A stretch of DNA of 64,000 bases, taken from positions 704,507 through 768,506 of the forward strand of contig DAOPQC010000001.1 in NCBI GenBank assembly GCA_035358815.1. The letters are read 5' to 3'. Positions 49,280 to 58,699 of this stretch are shown in pieces. Within the stretch, counting starts at the first letter, position 1. Each line of letters starts with the position of its first letter. The notes below the pieces were generated by a model. It was given only the letters and a program-made list of their open reading frames with translations, was not told where the DNA came from and ran no database searches. Origin of the DNA: Thermoanaerobaculales bacterium (GTDB lineage: Bacteria; Acidobacteriota; Thermoanaerobaculia; Thermoanaerobaculales; Sulfomarinibacteraceae). The position numbers and the translations under genes are program-made.

Positions 49280-51538
49280 TCAGGGGAAGGGCGCCCAGCG
49301 GCCGTCCACCAGGCGGGCGCCGCAGCGGCCGTCCCGCAGCGGAAAGCGGACCGGCGCACCGCACCGCGCCACCCGGTCGAGAACCTCACGGCTCGGGTGG
49401 TGGTGGCGATTGAGGGGGCCGGCCGGGACCAGCACCACCTCCGGGTTGACGGCGTCGAGCAGCGCGTCGGAGCACGACTCGCGGCTGCCGTGGTGCGGCA
49501 CCACGAGCACCGCCGCGCGGAGGTGTCCCGAGCGGGCGAGACGGCGCTCGACGGTGCGATCGATGTCGGCGGTCACCAGCACCGCGCCGGCCTCGGTCGT
49601 GACCAGCACCACCAGCGAGCGATCGTTGTCGGCGCCGCCGGAGGCGCGGGCCGGGGGCCACAGCACCCGCATCTCGGTTTCTCCGACTCTCACCACCGAG
49701 CCGCGCGCGGCCGGGACGATGGCGGTCCCGCGGCGGCGGGCGGTGCGCAGCAGGGGCGCCATGGCCTCGCTGGAGCGGGCCCACGCCGGCAGCACCAGCC
49801 GCTCGACCGTGACCACCTCGAGCACCCGGGCGAGGCCGCCGAGGTGGTCCTCGTCCGGGTGGGAGGCGACCACGGCGGCAAGCCGACGGACCCGGTCGTC
49901 GGCGAGCAGCTCGGCGGCCTGGTCGTGCCAGCGGCCGCCGTCGACCAGGATCACGCCGTCCCGCGTCGCCACGGTCGCGGCCAGGCCGTCGGCGATCTCG
50001 AGCAGCGCGACCCGGGGCGGCGCCGGCGGCGGCCGCAGCGCCCACCACCCCGCGAGCGCGCCGCTGAGGGCGCACCAGGCGGCGGCACCAACAACGCCGC
50101 CGCGGCCCGGTCGCAGCGCCAGCCAGCCGGCGATGGCAAGGGCCGCCACGACTACAGGCGGCGTGCCCGGGACCACCAGCTCGAGCGCCCGCCCCGGCCC
50201 ACCGCCCAGCCACAGCAGGCGCTCGGTGATGCCGACCAGGTCGAGCACGACCGCGGCGCCGCCCGGCCACAGGGGGGAGAGCAGCACGGCGAGCAGCGAC
50301 AGGCCGAGGCTCGGAGCGAGCAACGGCGGCACCAGCAGGTTGGCGACCAGCCCGCCGGGGACCACGTTGTGGAAGTGGGCGGCGACGATCGGTGCGGCCG
50401 CCAGCTGGGCGACGATCGGCACCGCCGCGACGGCCGCCAGGCGGCGTGGGACAGGCAGGCGGTCGACGGTCGGCGGGACCCAGCGCACCAGGGCGGCGGT
50501 CACCAGCACGGTGAGCTGGAACCCGGGATCGGCGACCAGCAGCGGCTCGGCGAGGACCAGCACCGTGGCCGCCAGCAGCAGGCTCGACATCGGGATCACG
50601 GCGCGGCCGAGCTGGCGTCCGCCGAGGTAGAGCGCCGCCATCAGCGCCGCGCGCACCGCGGACGGCGCGGCTCCGGCGAGCACGGTGTACGCCGGCACGG
50701 CGGCGAGCATCAGCCAGCGCACGCGCCGGGGGCGCAGCCGCAGCGCGGTCAGGGCGAGCCAGATCCCGCCGGCCACCATCCCGACGTTGAGGCCGCTGAC
50801 CGCGAGCAGGTGGGCGAGGCCCGAGCGGCGCCAGCCGTCTCGGCGCTCGCGCGCCAGCAGGTCGCGTCGGCCGAGCGCCAGCGCCGCCGCCATCTCGGCA
50901 GCGCGGATCCGGCCGAGGTCGGTCCCGGCGGCCGCGAGCGTTGACCGTGCGAGGTGGTCGCGCAGGGCGGGCAGGCCGGCCGGCCCGGCCCTGGTTTCGA
51001 GCAGGCGTGGCGAGTCGACGACCAGCATCGGGCGGTCGTCGTCGCCGCGGATGGTCGCCATCGCGGCGACCACCGAGCCCGGCGCCGGCAGGTTGGGGCC
51101 GGCTGCCGCGCCGCGCGCCTCGAGCCGCCACTGGCCGCGCAGGCGAAGCTGCTGCTCGCGGTGGTGGGCGGCACTGACCGTGACCGTGGTCCGCCAGCCC
51201 CAGCGGCTGGGCTCCCAGCCTTCCTGGATGGTGACCTCGAGCCGGAGCGCCGCGGCGGGGCCCGCGGCCGCCAGCTCTGCGAGGCGGAGGCGCTCGGTGA
51301 TGGCGGCGGTGCCGCGGCCGCCGCCGAGGGCGAGCCCGGCGAGGAGCCACAGCGGCCACCACCGCGGGACGGCGAGCGCCGCGGCGGCCACCGCCGCGCC
51401 AGCCAGGACCAGGAGCCGCCCGACCGTGGACGGGACGGGGAGGCCGGCCGCCAGGGCGGCCACCGCGCCGAGGGCAGCCCCGGTCGCGAGCCACCACAGC
51501 GGACGCAGCGCCCGGCGCTCCGCGCCGGCCGGGCTCAC
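49280..51538 (-). CDS. comEC: ComEC/Rec2-family DNA uptake channel protein
   Basis: A 752-residue polytopic protein. N-terminal membrane helices, an OB-like DUF4131 region (LRLEVTIQEGWEPSRWGW), the competence domain (GLAHLLAVSGLNVGMVAGG, then PSAVRAALMAALYLGGRQLGR) and a C-terminal MBL-like domain (VVASHPDEDHLGGLARVLE; VLVVPHHGSRESCSDALL), which may degrade one DNA strand. It should transport single-stranded DNA into the cytoplasm. GTG 51538 overlaps the rlmD-like stop by 4 nt. Confidence 0.92.
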   Translation of the reverse strand: MSPAGAERRALRPLWWLATGAALGAVAALAAGLPVPSTVGRLLVLAGAAVAAAALAVPRWWPLWLLAGLALGGGRGTAAITERLRLAELAAAGPAAALRLEVTIQEGWEPSRWGWRTTVTVSAAHHREQQLRLRGQWRLEARGAAAGPNLPAPGSVVAAMATIRGDDDRPMLVVDSPRLLETRAGPAGLPALRDHLARSTLAAAGTDLGRIRAAEMAAALALGRRDLLARERRDGWRRSGLAHLLAVSGLNVGMVAGGIWLALTALRLRPRRVRWLMLAAVPAYTVLAGAAPSAVRAALMAALYLGGRQLGRAVIPMSSLLLAATVLVLAEPLLVADPGFQLTVLVTAALVRWVPPTVDRLPVPRRLAAVAAVPIVAQLAAAPIVAAHFHNVVPGGLVANLLVPPLLAPSLGLSLLAVLLSPLWPGGAAVVLDLVGITERLLWLGGGPGRALELVVPGTPPVVVAALAIAGWLALRPGRGGVVGAAAWCALSGALAGWWALRPPPAPPRVALLEIADGLAATVATRDGVILVDGGRWHDQAAELLADDRVRRLAAVVASHPDEDHLGGLARVLEVVTVERLVLPAWARSSEAMAPLLRTARRRGTAIVPAARGSVVRVGETEMRVLWPPARASGGADNDRSLVVLVTTEAGAVLVTADIDRTVERRLARSGHLRAAVLVVPHHGSRESCSDALLDAVNPEVVLVPAGPLNRHHHPSREVLDRVARCGAPVRFPLRDGRCGARLVDGRWAPFP

Positions 51539-52833
51539 CCGCTCTCCAGAACCGCCAGGATCTCCACGTGGTGGGTCGAGGGGAACAGATCCACCAGCTC
51601 GAGGTGGGAAAGCTGGTAGCCCCGATCGACCAGGTAGGAGGTGTCGCGGCCCCAGGTTGCCGGGTCGCAGGCCAGCATCAGGATCCGCTCGGGATGCCAG
51701 CCGGCGAGTCGCCGTCGAAGCTCGGGGGTCATGCCGGCGCGCGGCGGGTCGGTGAGCACCAGGGACTCGGTGGGGAGGCCTCGCGATCGGGCCAGCGCGG
51801 TCTCGGCGGTGCCGACGTCGACGCGGGCCGCCGGGAGGTTGCGCTGCGCCGCGCCGGCCGACGGCCGCGACGGCTCGACCAGATGGAGCTCGCGCGCCGC
51901 CGCGTGCCATGCCGCCGCGGCGAGGAATCCGACGCCAGCGTGCAGGTCCCAGGTCGGCACAGGTCGTCCTCCAGCCAACTCGACCACCCGTTCGAACAGC
52001 CGCCCGGCGAGGTGGCGGTTCCCCTGGAAGAAGGAGCCGATCGGCACGAAAAGGGAAACCGGGAGGGCCATGGTGACGCCCCGGTCGCCCCAGCCGGCGC
52101 GGATCTCGCCCGCCGGCGACAGGGCGTGCATCCCCTCGACCACGCCGGCGAGCGCGTCCTGCGGCGGGAGCCAGGCGGGGTCGACCGCCGACGGGTCGTG
52201 CCGAGACGACTGCAGCGCGGCCACCGCCCGGCCGCCGCCGAGGTCCTCCAACCACTCGACGTCGACGGCCGTGGGGCAGCGCGCGGCGAGGGCGAGCTCG
52301 AGCGGCCCGATCGCCTCCGCGAGCCGGCTCGACACCACCCGGCAGCCGGGGATCTCGTGGACCTTCCGGCTGCGCTGCTCGTAGAAGCCGAGAGTGCGCC
52401 GGCCAGGGTCCCAGTGCAGCCGGGCGCGCAGCCGGTAGGCGAGGGGCGAGCTGGTGATCGGCGCACCGCGCAGCCGCTCGGCCAGCGCCGGGGCGCCGCG
52501 CACCGCCTCGGCCGCGGCCGCAGCCTTGAGCTCGGCGCCGCGGTTGGGCTCGACGTGCGGCCAGTCGCACCCGCCGCATCGCGGTGCGTGCCGGCACGGC
52601 GCGATCTCCCGCGCCGCGTGCGGCGGACCGAGCAGCTCGACGGTCCGGCCCTCGACGACCCCGGCCCGGCGCGAGGTGGGGACCGCGGCGACCTCCTCGC
52701 CCGGCAGGGCGCCGGCCACCAGCCAGGTCTCGCCGCCGGCGTGGGCGAGGGCGCGGCCGCCGCCGACGAGCTTGTCGGCCGTCAGCGCGACCGGGGAGTG
52801 GCTGGGCGCGGCGGTTGGCGGCGGCTGGCTCAC
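51535..52833 (-). CDS. rlmD: TrmA/RlmD-family RNA uracil-C5 methyltransferase
   Basis: A 432-residue SAM-dependent enzyme. A TRAM-like start is followed by Cys80, Cys86, Cys89 (CRHAPRCGGC) and a later IPGC, fitting the [4Fe-4S] cluster of RlmD. The SAM domain has DLHAGVGFLAAAAW, LTDPPRAGM and ACDPATWGRD, whose Cys is the nucleophile. RlmD methylates U1939 of 23S rRNA, but paralogues act on other rRNA sites or on tRNA, so the target is uncertain. GTG start overlaps the previous gene by 4 nt. Confidence 0.85.
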   Translation of the reverse strand: MSQPPPTAAPSHSPVALTADKLVGGGRALAHAGGETWLVAGALPGEEVAAVPTSRRAGVVEGRTVELLGPPHAAREIAPCRHAPRCGGCDWPHVEPNRGAELKAAAAAEAVRGAPALAERLRGAPITSSPLAYRLRARLHWDPGRRTLGFYEQRSRKVHEIPGCRVVSSRLAEAIGPLELALAARCPTAVDVEWLEDLGGGRAVAALQSSRHDPSAVDPAWLPPQDALAGVVEGMHALSPAGEIRAGWGDRGVTMALPVSLFVPIGSFFQGNRHLAGRLFERVVELAGGRPVPTWDLHAGVGFLAAAAWHAAARELHLVEPSRPSAGAAQRNLPAARVDVGTAETALARSRGLPTESLVLTDPPRAGMTPELRRRLAGWHPERILMLACDPATWGRDTSYLVDRGYQLSHLELVDLFPSTHHVEILAVLESG

Positions 52834-53495
52834 CCGAGCTCCAGGCGCGGCAGGCCGAGCGAGCGGCGCAGCTCACGGTCACGCATCGCGCGCCGGGTCC
52901 GCGCGAGCGCTTCGCCGGTGGCACCCGAGGCCGCCGCGGCCGCCGTGCTGGCCTGGTCGATGTGGTCGCGGATCGACTCGGGAAGCGCCCGCCAGCAGCC
53001 GGCGAGCAGAACCGACTCGAGCGCGCTCAGGCGCTCCTCGAGAATCGGCGGCGGCAGCCCTGCGTCCGCCTCGACGCGATCCGCGACGGTGTGGACGACC
53101 GCCGCGACCGGGAGCATTCCGCCGCTCATCCCGGCGGCGATGGACCGCATCTCAGCGACGAGCGCGGCGGGGGAGCGCCGGGGCACCTCGGTGACGACGC
53201 CGCGGCCCTGCTGGGGCTCGCCGACCCGCATCTCGGCGAGACGCTTGGCGTGCCGGGCCACGGCGTGGCGGCAGTAGGCGAGGCTGACCACCGGCTCCTC
53301 GTCACCGCGGTCGCGGCGGCGGGCGAAGACCTCGGAGATGCCGCCGGTGACCGCTGCCAACGGCACCCCGCTCTGCCACCATCCGCGCAGCAGCTGAAAG
53401 TCCTTCGGCGACAGCAGGTGCGGCACCCCGCGGACCGCGGCGAAGAAGTCCTCCACCGCCCGGTAGAAGGCGAGCTCCTCGTCGGCCTCGATCAC
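52830..53495 (-). CDS. Protein of unknown function (DNA-binding-like N-terminus)
   Basis: A 221-residue cytoplasmic helical protein. The N-terminus (FYRAVEDFFAAVRGVPHLLSPKDFQLLRGWWQSGVPLAAVTGGI) looks like a small helical domain seen in acidobacterial hypothetical proteins. GTG 53495 is chosen over the in-frame GTG at 53528 since TACACT ends 6 nt before it. It is the first gene of the comEC unit, overlapping the methyltransferase by 4 nt. No function assigned. Confidence 0.65.
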   Translation of the reverse strand: MIEADEELAFYRAVEDFFAAVRGVPHLLSPKDFQLLRGWWQSGVPLAAVTGGISEVFARRRDRGDEEPVVSLAYCRHAVARHAKRLAEMRVGEPQQGRGVVTEVPRRSPAALVAEMRSIAAGMSGGMLPVAAVVHTVADRVEADAGLPPPILEERLSALESVLLAGCWRALPESIRDHIDQASTAAAAASGATGEALARTRRAMRDRELRRSLGLPRLELG

Positions 53496-53501
53496 CCCTC
53501 G

Positions 53502-53507
53502 AGTGTA
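53502..53507 (-). promoter_or_regulatory. -10 box TACACT 6 nt before GTG 53495 (leaderless)
   Basis: Minus-strand TACACT with a 6-nt gap to the GTG at 53495. It decides between two possible starts and predicts a leaderless mRNA for the comEC unit. Confidence 0.45.
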
Positions 53508-53600
53508 GCGTGGCGATCGGTCACACACCCATCGGCGCGAGCCGGCCCGCCGCCGGGCCTGACGCGTCCCGGAGCCGTCCCGACCCGATCGCCGACTGGG

Positions 53601-53606
53601 TACAAT
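53601..53606 (+). promoter_or_regulatory. -10 box TACAAT 5 nt before GTG 53612 (leaderless)
   Basis: TACAAT, one mismatch to TATAAT, ends 5 nt before the GTG of the SUMF1 gene. No Shine-Dalgarno. Confidence 0.45.
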
Positions 53607-53611
53607 GAGAG

Positions 53612-56041
53612 GTGTTGCTCATCGCCGCCTCGCGAGACCGCCGCTCGAGGCTGGTGACGGCCGCCGTCGCCGGCGTGGCCGCCGCGTGCCTCGCCGTGCC
53701 CGCCGCAGCCAACACCTGGAGCGCGCTGCCCGACGCCGTCGCCACGCTGCAGCGCGACCCCGGCAACCGGGCCGCCGATGAAGCGATCGCGGCCGCCGAG
53801 GCGTCGGTTCTCGCCGAGGCGAGCGCGGGCCATCTCGCCGCCACAGCCGCGCTGATGGACGCCTTCGAGGCCCTCGTCCTGAGGCTCGACGACGGCGAGG
53901 CCCGGCTGTCCCGGCTGCAGGGCCGGCTCGCAGCGGCCCTGGTCGCGTTCGGAGACGGAGCCCTCGCCCGGGATCGCGAGCTGGCCGGCGCCGCATGGGC
54001 CCTGGCGGCCCACCACGCGCGGACGACGGCCGCGATCGAGCGCCTCGCGTCACAGCTCCTGCCGCCGGCCGATGCCCCGCCAGGCTCGGTGTGGAAGGCC
54101 CCGCTCGACGGTGCGGAGCTGGTGTACGTGCCCGACGCCACGCTCGTCATCGGCTGCGTCTGGGGCGACAACGACTGCCGGCCGGGCGAGGAGGGCCCGG
54201 AGGTCCGGGTGCCCGGTTTCTGGGTGGACCGCACCGAGGTGACCAATCGCCAGTACCGTCGCTGCGTGGACGCCGGGGCGTGCGAGCCGCCGGCCGAGCC
54301 GGGCGCCTTCGAGGATCCGGCTCGCGCCGACGAGCCGGTGGTCGGGGTCAGCTGGCAGCAGGCGGCCGCCTTCAGCGACTGGGCTGCACGCCGCCTGCCG
54401 TCGGAAGCGGAGTGGCAGCGCGCCGCCCGAGACGACGCCGTTGACGGCCGATTCCCGTGGGGCCGCAACCGGGCCCAGGCTGCAGCCAACATTCACGGCA
54501 CCTCGCCGGCCGACCCCTTCCCCGGGATCGCGCCGGTGGCCTCATTCCCGGCGACGGGGTGGGGCGTCTTCGACGCCGGGGGCAACGTCTGGGAGTGGTG
54601 CTCCGACCGCTACCACCGTGACCTCGCGGGCATGCCGCGGGACGGCAGGCCATGGCTGGCAGGCGGCTGGGGCCGCTCGCTGCGCGGCGGCTCGTGGCGG
54701 CGGACCGTCGATTTCGCGCGGGTCGCGAGCCGGAGCTGGCAGGAGGAGGGCGACGCCGCGGACGACGTCGGTTTGCGCTGCGTCGCCGATCCGCCGCAGC
54801 GGGTGGCCGAGGACCGGCTGGTGGAGCTCGCCGAGCGGGCGTTCCCGCTGCGCAGCCCGGCCGGAACGGAGCTCGAGCAGGCCGCTCTGTCGGGCTCCGA
54901 CCGGCGCTACCTGGAGCGGCGCGCCCTGACCTGGTTGGTCGTCGAGGGCCGTGTGGCGGAGGCGGTGCCGCGGGTCGTCGCGCTGCTCCGCCAGGACCCC
55001 GGCGACCGGGTGCTGCACGACCTGCTGGCCCAGCTCGAGAACGAGATGCAGGCCGGGGTCCGCCGGGGCGACGTGGTGACGGTGCGCGCCGCCATCACCG
55101 GGTACCGGGCGGCGGTGGACGGGGACGGCAGGCTGCGCGGCCGCCTCGCCGATTACGAGCGGCGCCTGATCGAGGAGGTGCAGGCGACCGGCAGGACGTT
55201 CGCCGGCCGCGGCGAGTACCGGCTTGCCGATCTGACCTTCGACCTGGCTCGCACGCTCGGGCCCGACCGGGCGGCGTTCCGCGAGCTCGCGCGCGCCGCC
55301 GAGCCGGCGCCAGGGCTGCGCAGGATCTCGGGCCGCGACGGCAAGCTGATGGTGTGGGTGCCGACGGGCAGCTACCGCATGGGGGCGACGCCGGACGACG
55401 GCGCCGCGGCCTACGACGAGCACCCGTCGCACGACGTGACGATTGGGGGATTCTGGCTCGACTCGACCGAGGTGACGAACGCGGAGTACCGCCGTTGCGT
55501 GGAGGCCGAGGCCTGCACCCCGCCGCAGCGCACCTCGTCGTTCGACGATCCCGAGCTCGCCGACCACCCGGTGGTGTGGGTGACCTGGTTCCAGGCCTCC
55601 GCCTATGCCCGCTGGGCGGGCAAGCGCCTGCCGACCGAGGCCGAGTGGGAGCGTGCCGCCCGCGGGGGGACCTCGACGCGCTACCCGTGGGGCGGCGACT
55701 GGGAGCCGGGCATCGCCAACGCCATCGAGACCGCCGGCCGCGACCAGTTCGGCGAGACGGCGCCGGTCGGCACCTTCCCGGCCAACCCGTGGGGCCTGCT
55801 CGACATGATCGGGAACGCGGCGGAGTGGGTCGCCGACCGCTACCACCGCAACTACTGGGAGGCGCCTGGCGACGGCCGCGCCTGGAACCAGCTCACCGGC
55901 GAGTGGGCCGACGAGCAGCGGGTGGTGCGCGGCGGCTCGTGTGCGGCCCCGGCGAGCCGCTTGCGGGTGTCGTTCCGCGAGCAGCGATCTCCCTACGTGG
56001 CCGCGCGCACCGTCGGGTTCCGCTGCGCCGCTGAGAAGTAG
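53612..56041 (+). CDS. Exported protein with two SUMF1 (formylglycine-generating-enzyme-like) domains
   Basis: An 809-residue exported protein. After a signal region (about 15-35) and a helical stretch come SUMF1 domain 1 (about 165-400; FWVDRTEVTNRQYRRCV, RLPSEAEWQRAARD, GNVWEWCSDRYH, LRGGSW), a TPR-like linker, and domain 2 (about 580-808; FWLDSTEVTNAEYRRCV, RLPTEAEWERAARGG, GNAAEWVADRYH, VRGGSC). The paired active-site Cys of a real FGE are absent: domain 1 has none, domain 2 only one. So it is more likely structural or ligand-binding than a sulfatase activator. Confidence 0.85.
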   Translation: MLLIAASRDRRSRLVTAAVAGVAAACLAVPAAANTWSALPDAVATLQRDPGNRAADEAIAAAEASVLAEASAGHLAATAALMDAFEALVLRLDDGEARLSRLQGRLAAALVAFGDGALARDRELAGAAWALAAHHARTTAAIERLASQLLPPADAPPGSVWKAPLDGAELVYVPDATLVIGCVWGDNDCRPGEEGPEVRVPGFWVDRTEVTNRQYRRCVDAGACEPPAEPGAFEDPARADEPVVGVSWQQAAAFSDWAARRLPSEAEWQRAARDDAVDGRFPWGRNRAQAAANIHGTSPADPFPGIAPVASFPATGWGVFDAGGNVWEWCSDRYHRDLAGMPRDGRPWLAGGWGRSLRGGSWRRTVDFARVASRSWQEEGDAADDVGLRCVADPPQRVAEDRLVELAERAFPLRSPAGTELEQAALSGSDRRYLERRALTWLVVEGRVAEAVPRVVALLRQDPGDRVLHDLLAQLENEMQAGVRRGDVVTVRAAITGYRAAVDGDGRLRGRLADYERRLIEEVQATGRTFAGRGEYRLADLTFDLARTLGPDRAAFRELARAAEPAPGLRRISGRDGKLMVWVPTGSYRMGATPDDGAAAYDEHPSHDVTIGGFWLDSTEVTNAEYRRCVEAEACTPPQRTSSFDDPELADHPVVWVTWFQASAYARWAGKRLPTEAEWERAARGGTSTRYPWGGDWEPGIANAIETAGRDQFGETAPVGTFPANPWGLLDMIGNAAEWVADRYHRNYWEAPGDGRAWNQLTGEWADEQRVVRGGSCAAPASRLRVSFREQRSPYVAARTVGFRCAAEK

Positions 56042-56056
56042 CGCCCCCGTCCACCC

Positions 56057-56258
56057 GGGGCATAGGGGATAGGGGTTGACCCCCACACCCGATCCCGTTC
56101 CCGCTCCCGATCCCGTTCCCGCTCAGGCCCGCTACCGCGGCCGCTTCCGATCCGACTTCCGAAAGGGATGTGGAGATCCGCTCGGACGTCCGGACGCGGA
56201 AGCGGAAGCGGAAGGGGGCGGGGAGACGGAGACAAAGACGGGCACGGGCAGGGCGCGC
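56057..56258. repeat. GGGGATA tract plus facing hexamer arrays
   Basis: 56057-56085 is GGGGCATAGGGGATAGGGG-type sequence right after the SUMF1 stop; 56088-56123 is the C-rich arm, and 56192-56258 a G-rich arm of GCGGAA/GGGAGAC units. The G-rich arm ends 9 bp before the -10 box of the next gene. Confidence 0.7.
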
Positions 56259-56266
56259 GGGGGCGC

Positions 56267-56272
56267 TATCAT
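56267..56272 (+). promoter_or_regulatory. -10 box TATCAT 6 nt before ATG 56279 (leaderless)
   Basis: TATCAT, 5/6 to consensus, with a 6-nt gap to the start of the class V aminotransferase. An ATG overlapping the box (56271) is out of frame. Confidence 0.45.
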
Positions 56273-56278
56273 GCTCCG

Positions 56279-57421
56279 ATGACGTTCGAGCTGCGGCGCT
56301 GGCTTCCCGAGTTCCCGATCCGCGAGCACTGCCTGTACCTCGATCATGCCGCGGCCTGCCCGCTGCCGAGACCGGTCGCGGAGGCGATGCGGCAGCGGAT
56401 CGCCGACCAGGAGCGCAGCGGCTTCGACAACTATCAGGACTGGCGCAACCACCACCTCACCTGCCGTCACCTCGGCAGCCAGCTCATCGGATGCGGACCC
56501 GAGGACATCTCGATCGTCCGCTCGACCTCCGAGGGGCTGTCGCTGGTGGCGGAAGGCCTGACCTGGAAGAAGGCCGACCAGGTGCTGGTGGGCGAAGAGG
56601 AGTTCGCCGCCAACGCCGCACCGTGGCTTCACCTTGCCCGCAAGGGCGTCAAGGTGGTGCGCTACCCCCAGGCGGACGGCCGCGTCGACCCGGACCAGAT
56701 CGCGCGCCACCTCACGGCGAGGACTCGCCTGGTGGCGGTGTCGTGGGCCGCATTCCACACCGGGTGGATCGCCCCGCTCGCCGAGCTCGGCCGGCGCTGC
56801 CGCGACCACGGCTGCCTGCTCGTGGTCGATGCCATCCAGGGGCTCGGGGTGCTGCCGATGGACATGCGCGCGCTGGCGATCGACGCGGTGGTGGCGGACG
56901 GGCACAAGTGGCTGCTCGGTCCCGAGGGGGCGGGGCTGATGGCGACCACCCCCGAGCTGCGCAGCCAGCTCCAGCCGGTGGTGAGCGGCTGGCGCAACAT
57001 CGACCGCCAGCCGGCCGACTACTTCCTCGACCGGCTCGTCTTCCGTGAGGATGGCCGGCGCTTCGAGCCCGGGGCGAGCAACGGGGTCGGGATCGCTGGG
57101 CTCGCCGCCGCTCTCGACATCATCGCCAGCGTCGAGCGCGAGAACATCCAGGCGCGGGTCGAGATGCTCGCCAGGATGCTCACCCGCATTCTGATCGCCC
57201 ACGGCTGGGAGGTCTTCTCTCCCGGCTCCGGGCAGCCGGTTGCCGGCATCGTGGCGGCGCGGCCACGCGGCGCCACCTCCCGGGAGGCGCACCGCCGGCT
57301 GTTCGAGCGCAGGGTGGTGTGCTCGGTCCGGCAGGGGCTGGTGCGGTTCTCGCCGCACTTCTACGTCACCCGCGGCGAGCTCGAGGCGCTCGACCGGATC
57401 CTCGAGAAGGTCGGCCTCTAG
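56279..57421 (+). CDS. Class V aminotransferase (cysteine desulfurase-like)
   Basis: A 380-residue PLP enzyme of the NifS/SufS/kynureninase type. YLDHAAACPLP at the N-terminus, RSTSEGLSLVAEGL for the PLP phosphate, DAIQGLGVLPMD for the PLP-ring Asp/Gln, and DGHKWLLGPEGAG with the Schiff-base Lys. The desulfurase catalytic Cys loop is not evident; the RRVVCSVRQGLVRFSPHFY region is closer to isopenicillin-N-epimerase-like or other class V enzymes. Substrate unknown. Stand-alone gene. Confidence 0.85.
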   Translation: MTFELRRWLPEFPIREHCLYLDHAAACPLPRPVAEAMRQRIADQERSGFDNYQDWRNHHLTCRHLGSQLIGCGPEDISIVRSTSEGLSLVAEGLTWKKADQVLVGEEEFAANAAPWLHLARKGVKVVRYPQADGRVDPDQIARHLTARTRLVAVSWAAFHTGWIAPLAELGRRCRDHGCLLVVDAIQGLGVLPMDMRALAIDAVVADGHKWLLGPEGAGLMATTPELRSQLQPVVSGWRNIDRQPADYFLDRLVFREDGRRFEPGASNGVGIAGLAAALDIIASVERENIQARVEMLARMLTRILIAHGWEVFSPGSGQPVAGIVAARPRGATSREAHRRLFERRVVCSVRQGLVRFSPHFYVTRGELEALDRILEKVGL

Positions 57422-57617
57422 CCCGCCTTTCTCACCGCCCTCCTGAATCGAAGCGAAGGCCGCCGGTTGGCGGTGCCACAGGAGGTCGATGAGAAACGCG
57501 GGCCGTGGGGAGAACCGGGTGTATGGCCGCAAGCGGCTTCACTGGTCAACAAGGTCACGAGAGTGCTCGTCGCGAGCAGATCGACTGGCTTCCAGAAGGC
57601 CGGTGCGGACCGACATC

Positions 57618-58547
57618 CTAGGGAACGACGCTGCTCCAGGCCGCGAGGTCGCCGCTCTCGAACCCGTCCTGGAAGATGCCGCAGAGCTCCATCGCGTCAG
57701 TCACGTCGAAGATGACCACCGTGGGCCAGCCTGAAACTGGGGACGCTGTGGACATCACGTACACCCGGTCGCCGATCACGGCCACGCCGTCGCCGTAGCC
57801 GTGGCCCCACTCGCTCGGACCCGCGAAGTTCTCGATCTCGGCGAAGTTCAAGTCGTAGTGGCGCACCGTGTCGGTGCCGCTGTCGTACAGCCAGTAGGAG
57901 CATCGCTCGGGGTCGAAGGCGATTCCGTCATGCGATGAGCCGTTGAGGGTGTCGAAGTCCTGCACCCAGTTCCCGTTGAGCTCAAACTCCGACACGCGGC
58001 CCAGGTCTTGCCCGTCGACCACGTAGAGGTGCCCGGTGATCCGGCTGTAGGTGAGCCCCCTCGGCCAGGAGGTGTGGGGCTGGACCGAGAAGCTGCCGAG
58101 GTACCCGCCCGCGAGGTCGTAGACGTCAACCTGGGCTGGGATGACGTCGACGATGTAGACGTGGTCTGCGACCGTCGTGATGCCGGAGGGACTCCCGGTG
58201 TGGGTCTGCACGTCGACAGGGCCGTCGATCAGCTGCGCCGTGGGCTCGTCGGGGGTGACGGCGAAGAACTGCTTCGCCAGTGGATTCTCCGTCCAGTCGG
58301 TGCAGTAGAGATTGCCATCGCCGTCGTGCTCGAGGCCGGTCAGGCTGTGATACGGAGGGACCGGCGGGATCGGCGGATCGGGGAAGTCGAAGCTGCCGAT
58401 TTTCTGGCCGAGCTGCTCGGTCACGGGCGGCTGGCCCGCGGTGACCGGGGCCAGGTTGACCGGGTTGTCGATTGGACCCGCCGCTGACGCGGCCGCGAGC
58501 CCGACCAGGACGCCGGCGCTGAGGGTGAGAAGGGTGAGCGCACGCAT
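57618..58547 (-). CDS. Secreted NHL/beta-propeller-like protein with DGFESGD tail
   Basis: A 309-residue exported protein (signal 1-23) with RBS GGAGG ahead of ATG 58547. Repeated blades resemble NHL/SMP-30-type propellers (HSLTGLEHDGDGNLYCTDW; SGITTVADHVYIVDV; RGLTYSRITGHLYVVDG; GDGVAVIGDRVYVMS). It ends with IFQDGFESGDLAAWSSVVP, matching the tail of the Kelch protein at 47226. No catalytic motif. Likely a surface or extracellular binding protein. Confidence 0.75.
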   Translation of the reverse strand: MRALTLLTLSAGVLVGLAAASAAGPIDNPVNLAPVTAGQPPVTEQLGQKIGSFDFPDPPIPPVPPYHSLTGLEHDGDGNLYCTDWTENPLAKQFFAVTPDEPTAQLIDGPVDVQTHTGSPSGITTVADHVYIVDVIPAQVDVYDLAGGYLGSFSVQPHTSWPRGLTYSRITGHLYVVDGQDLGRVSEFELNGNWVQDFDTLNGSSHDGIAFDPERCSYWLYDSGTDTVRHYDLNFAEIENFAGPSEWGHGYGDGVAVIGDRVYVMSTASPVSGWPTVVIFDVTDAMELCGIFQDGFESGDLAAWSSVVP

Positions 58548-58699
58548 GGCGGCCTCCTCTCGGCTCGAGTTGTCCGGACTGTAGCTGCTGACAGGAAGGC
58601 TAGTCGTCGTCGCCGCCGCTGTCAACGGTCGCGGCGAGAGCCGTGGCCGCGCGCTCGGAGAGCTGCCGCGCGAGCTCGCTCCGGCACGAGCTCCTGAGG

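Noticed and set aside
53496..53528. Longer N-terminus (GTG 53528) for the first gene of the comEC unit
   Set aside because: A -10 box TACACT lies inside that extension and ends 6 nt before GTG 53495, so the shorter start is preferred.
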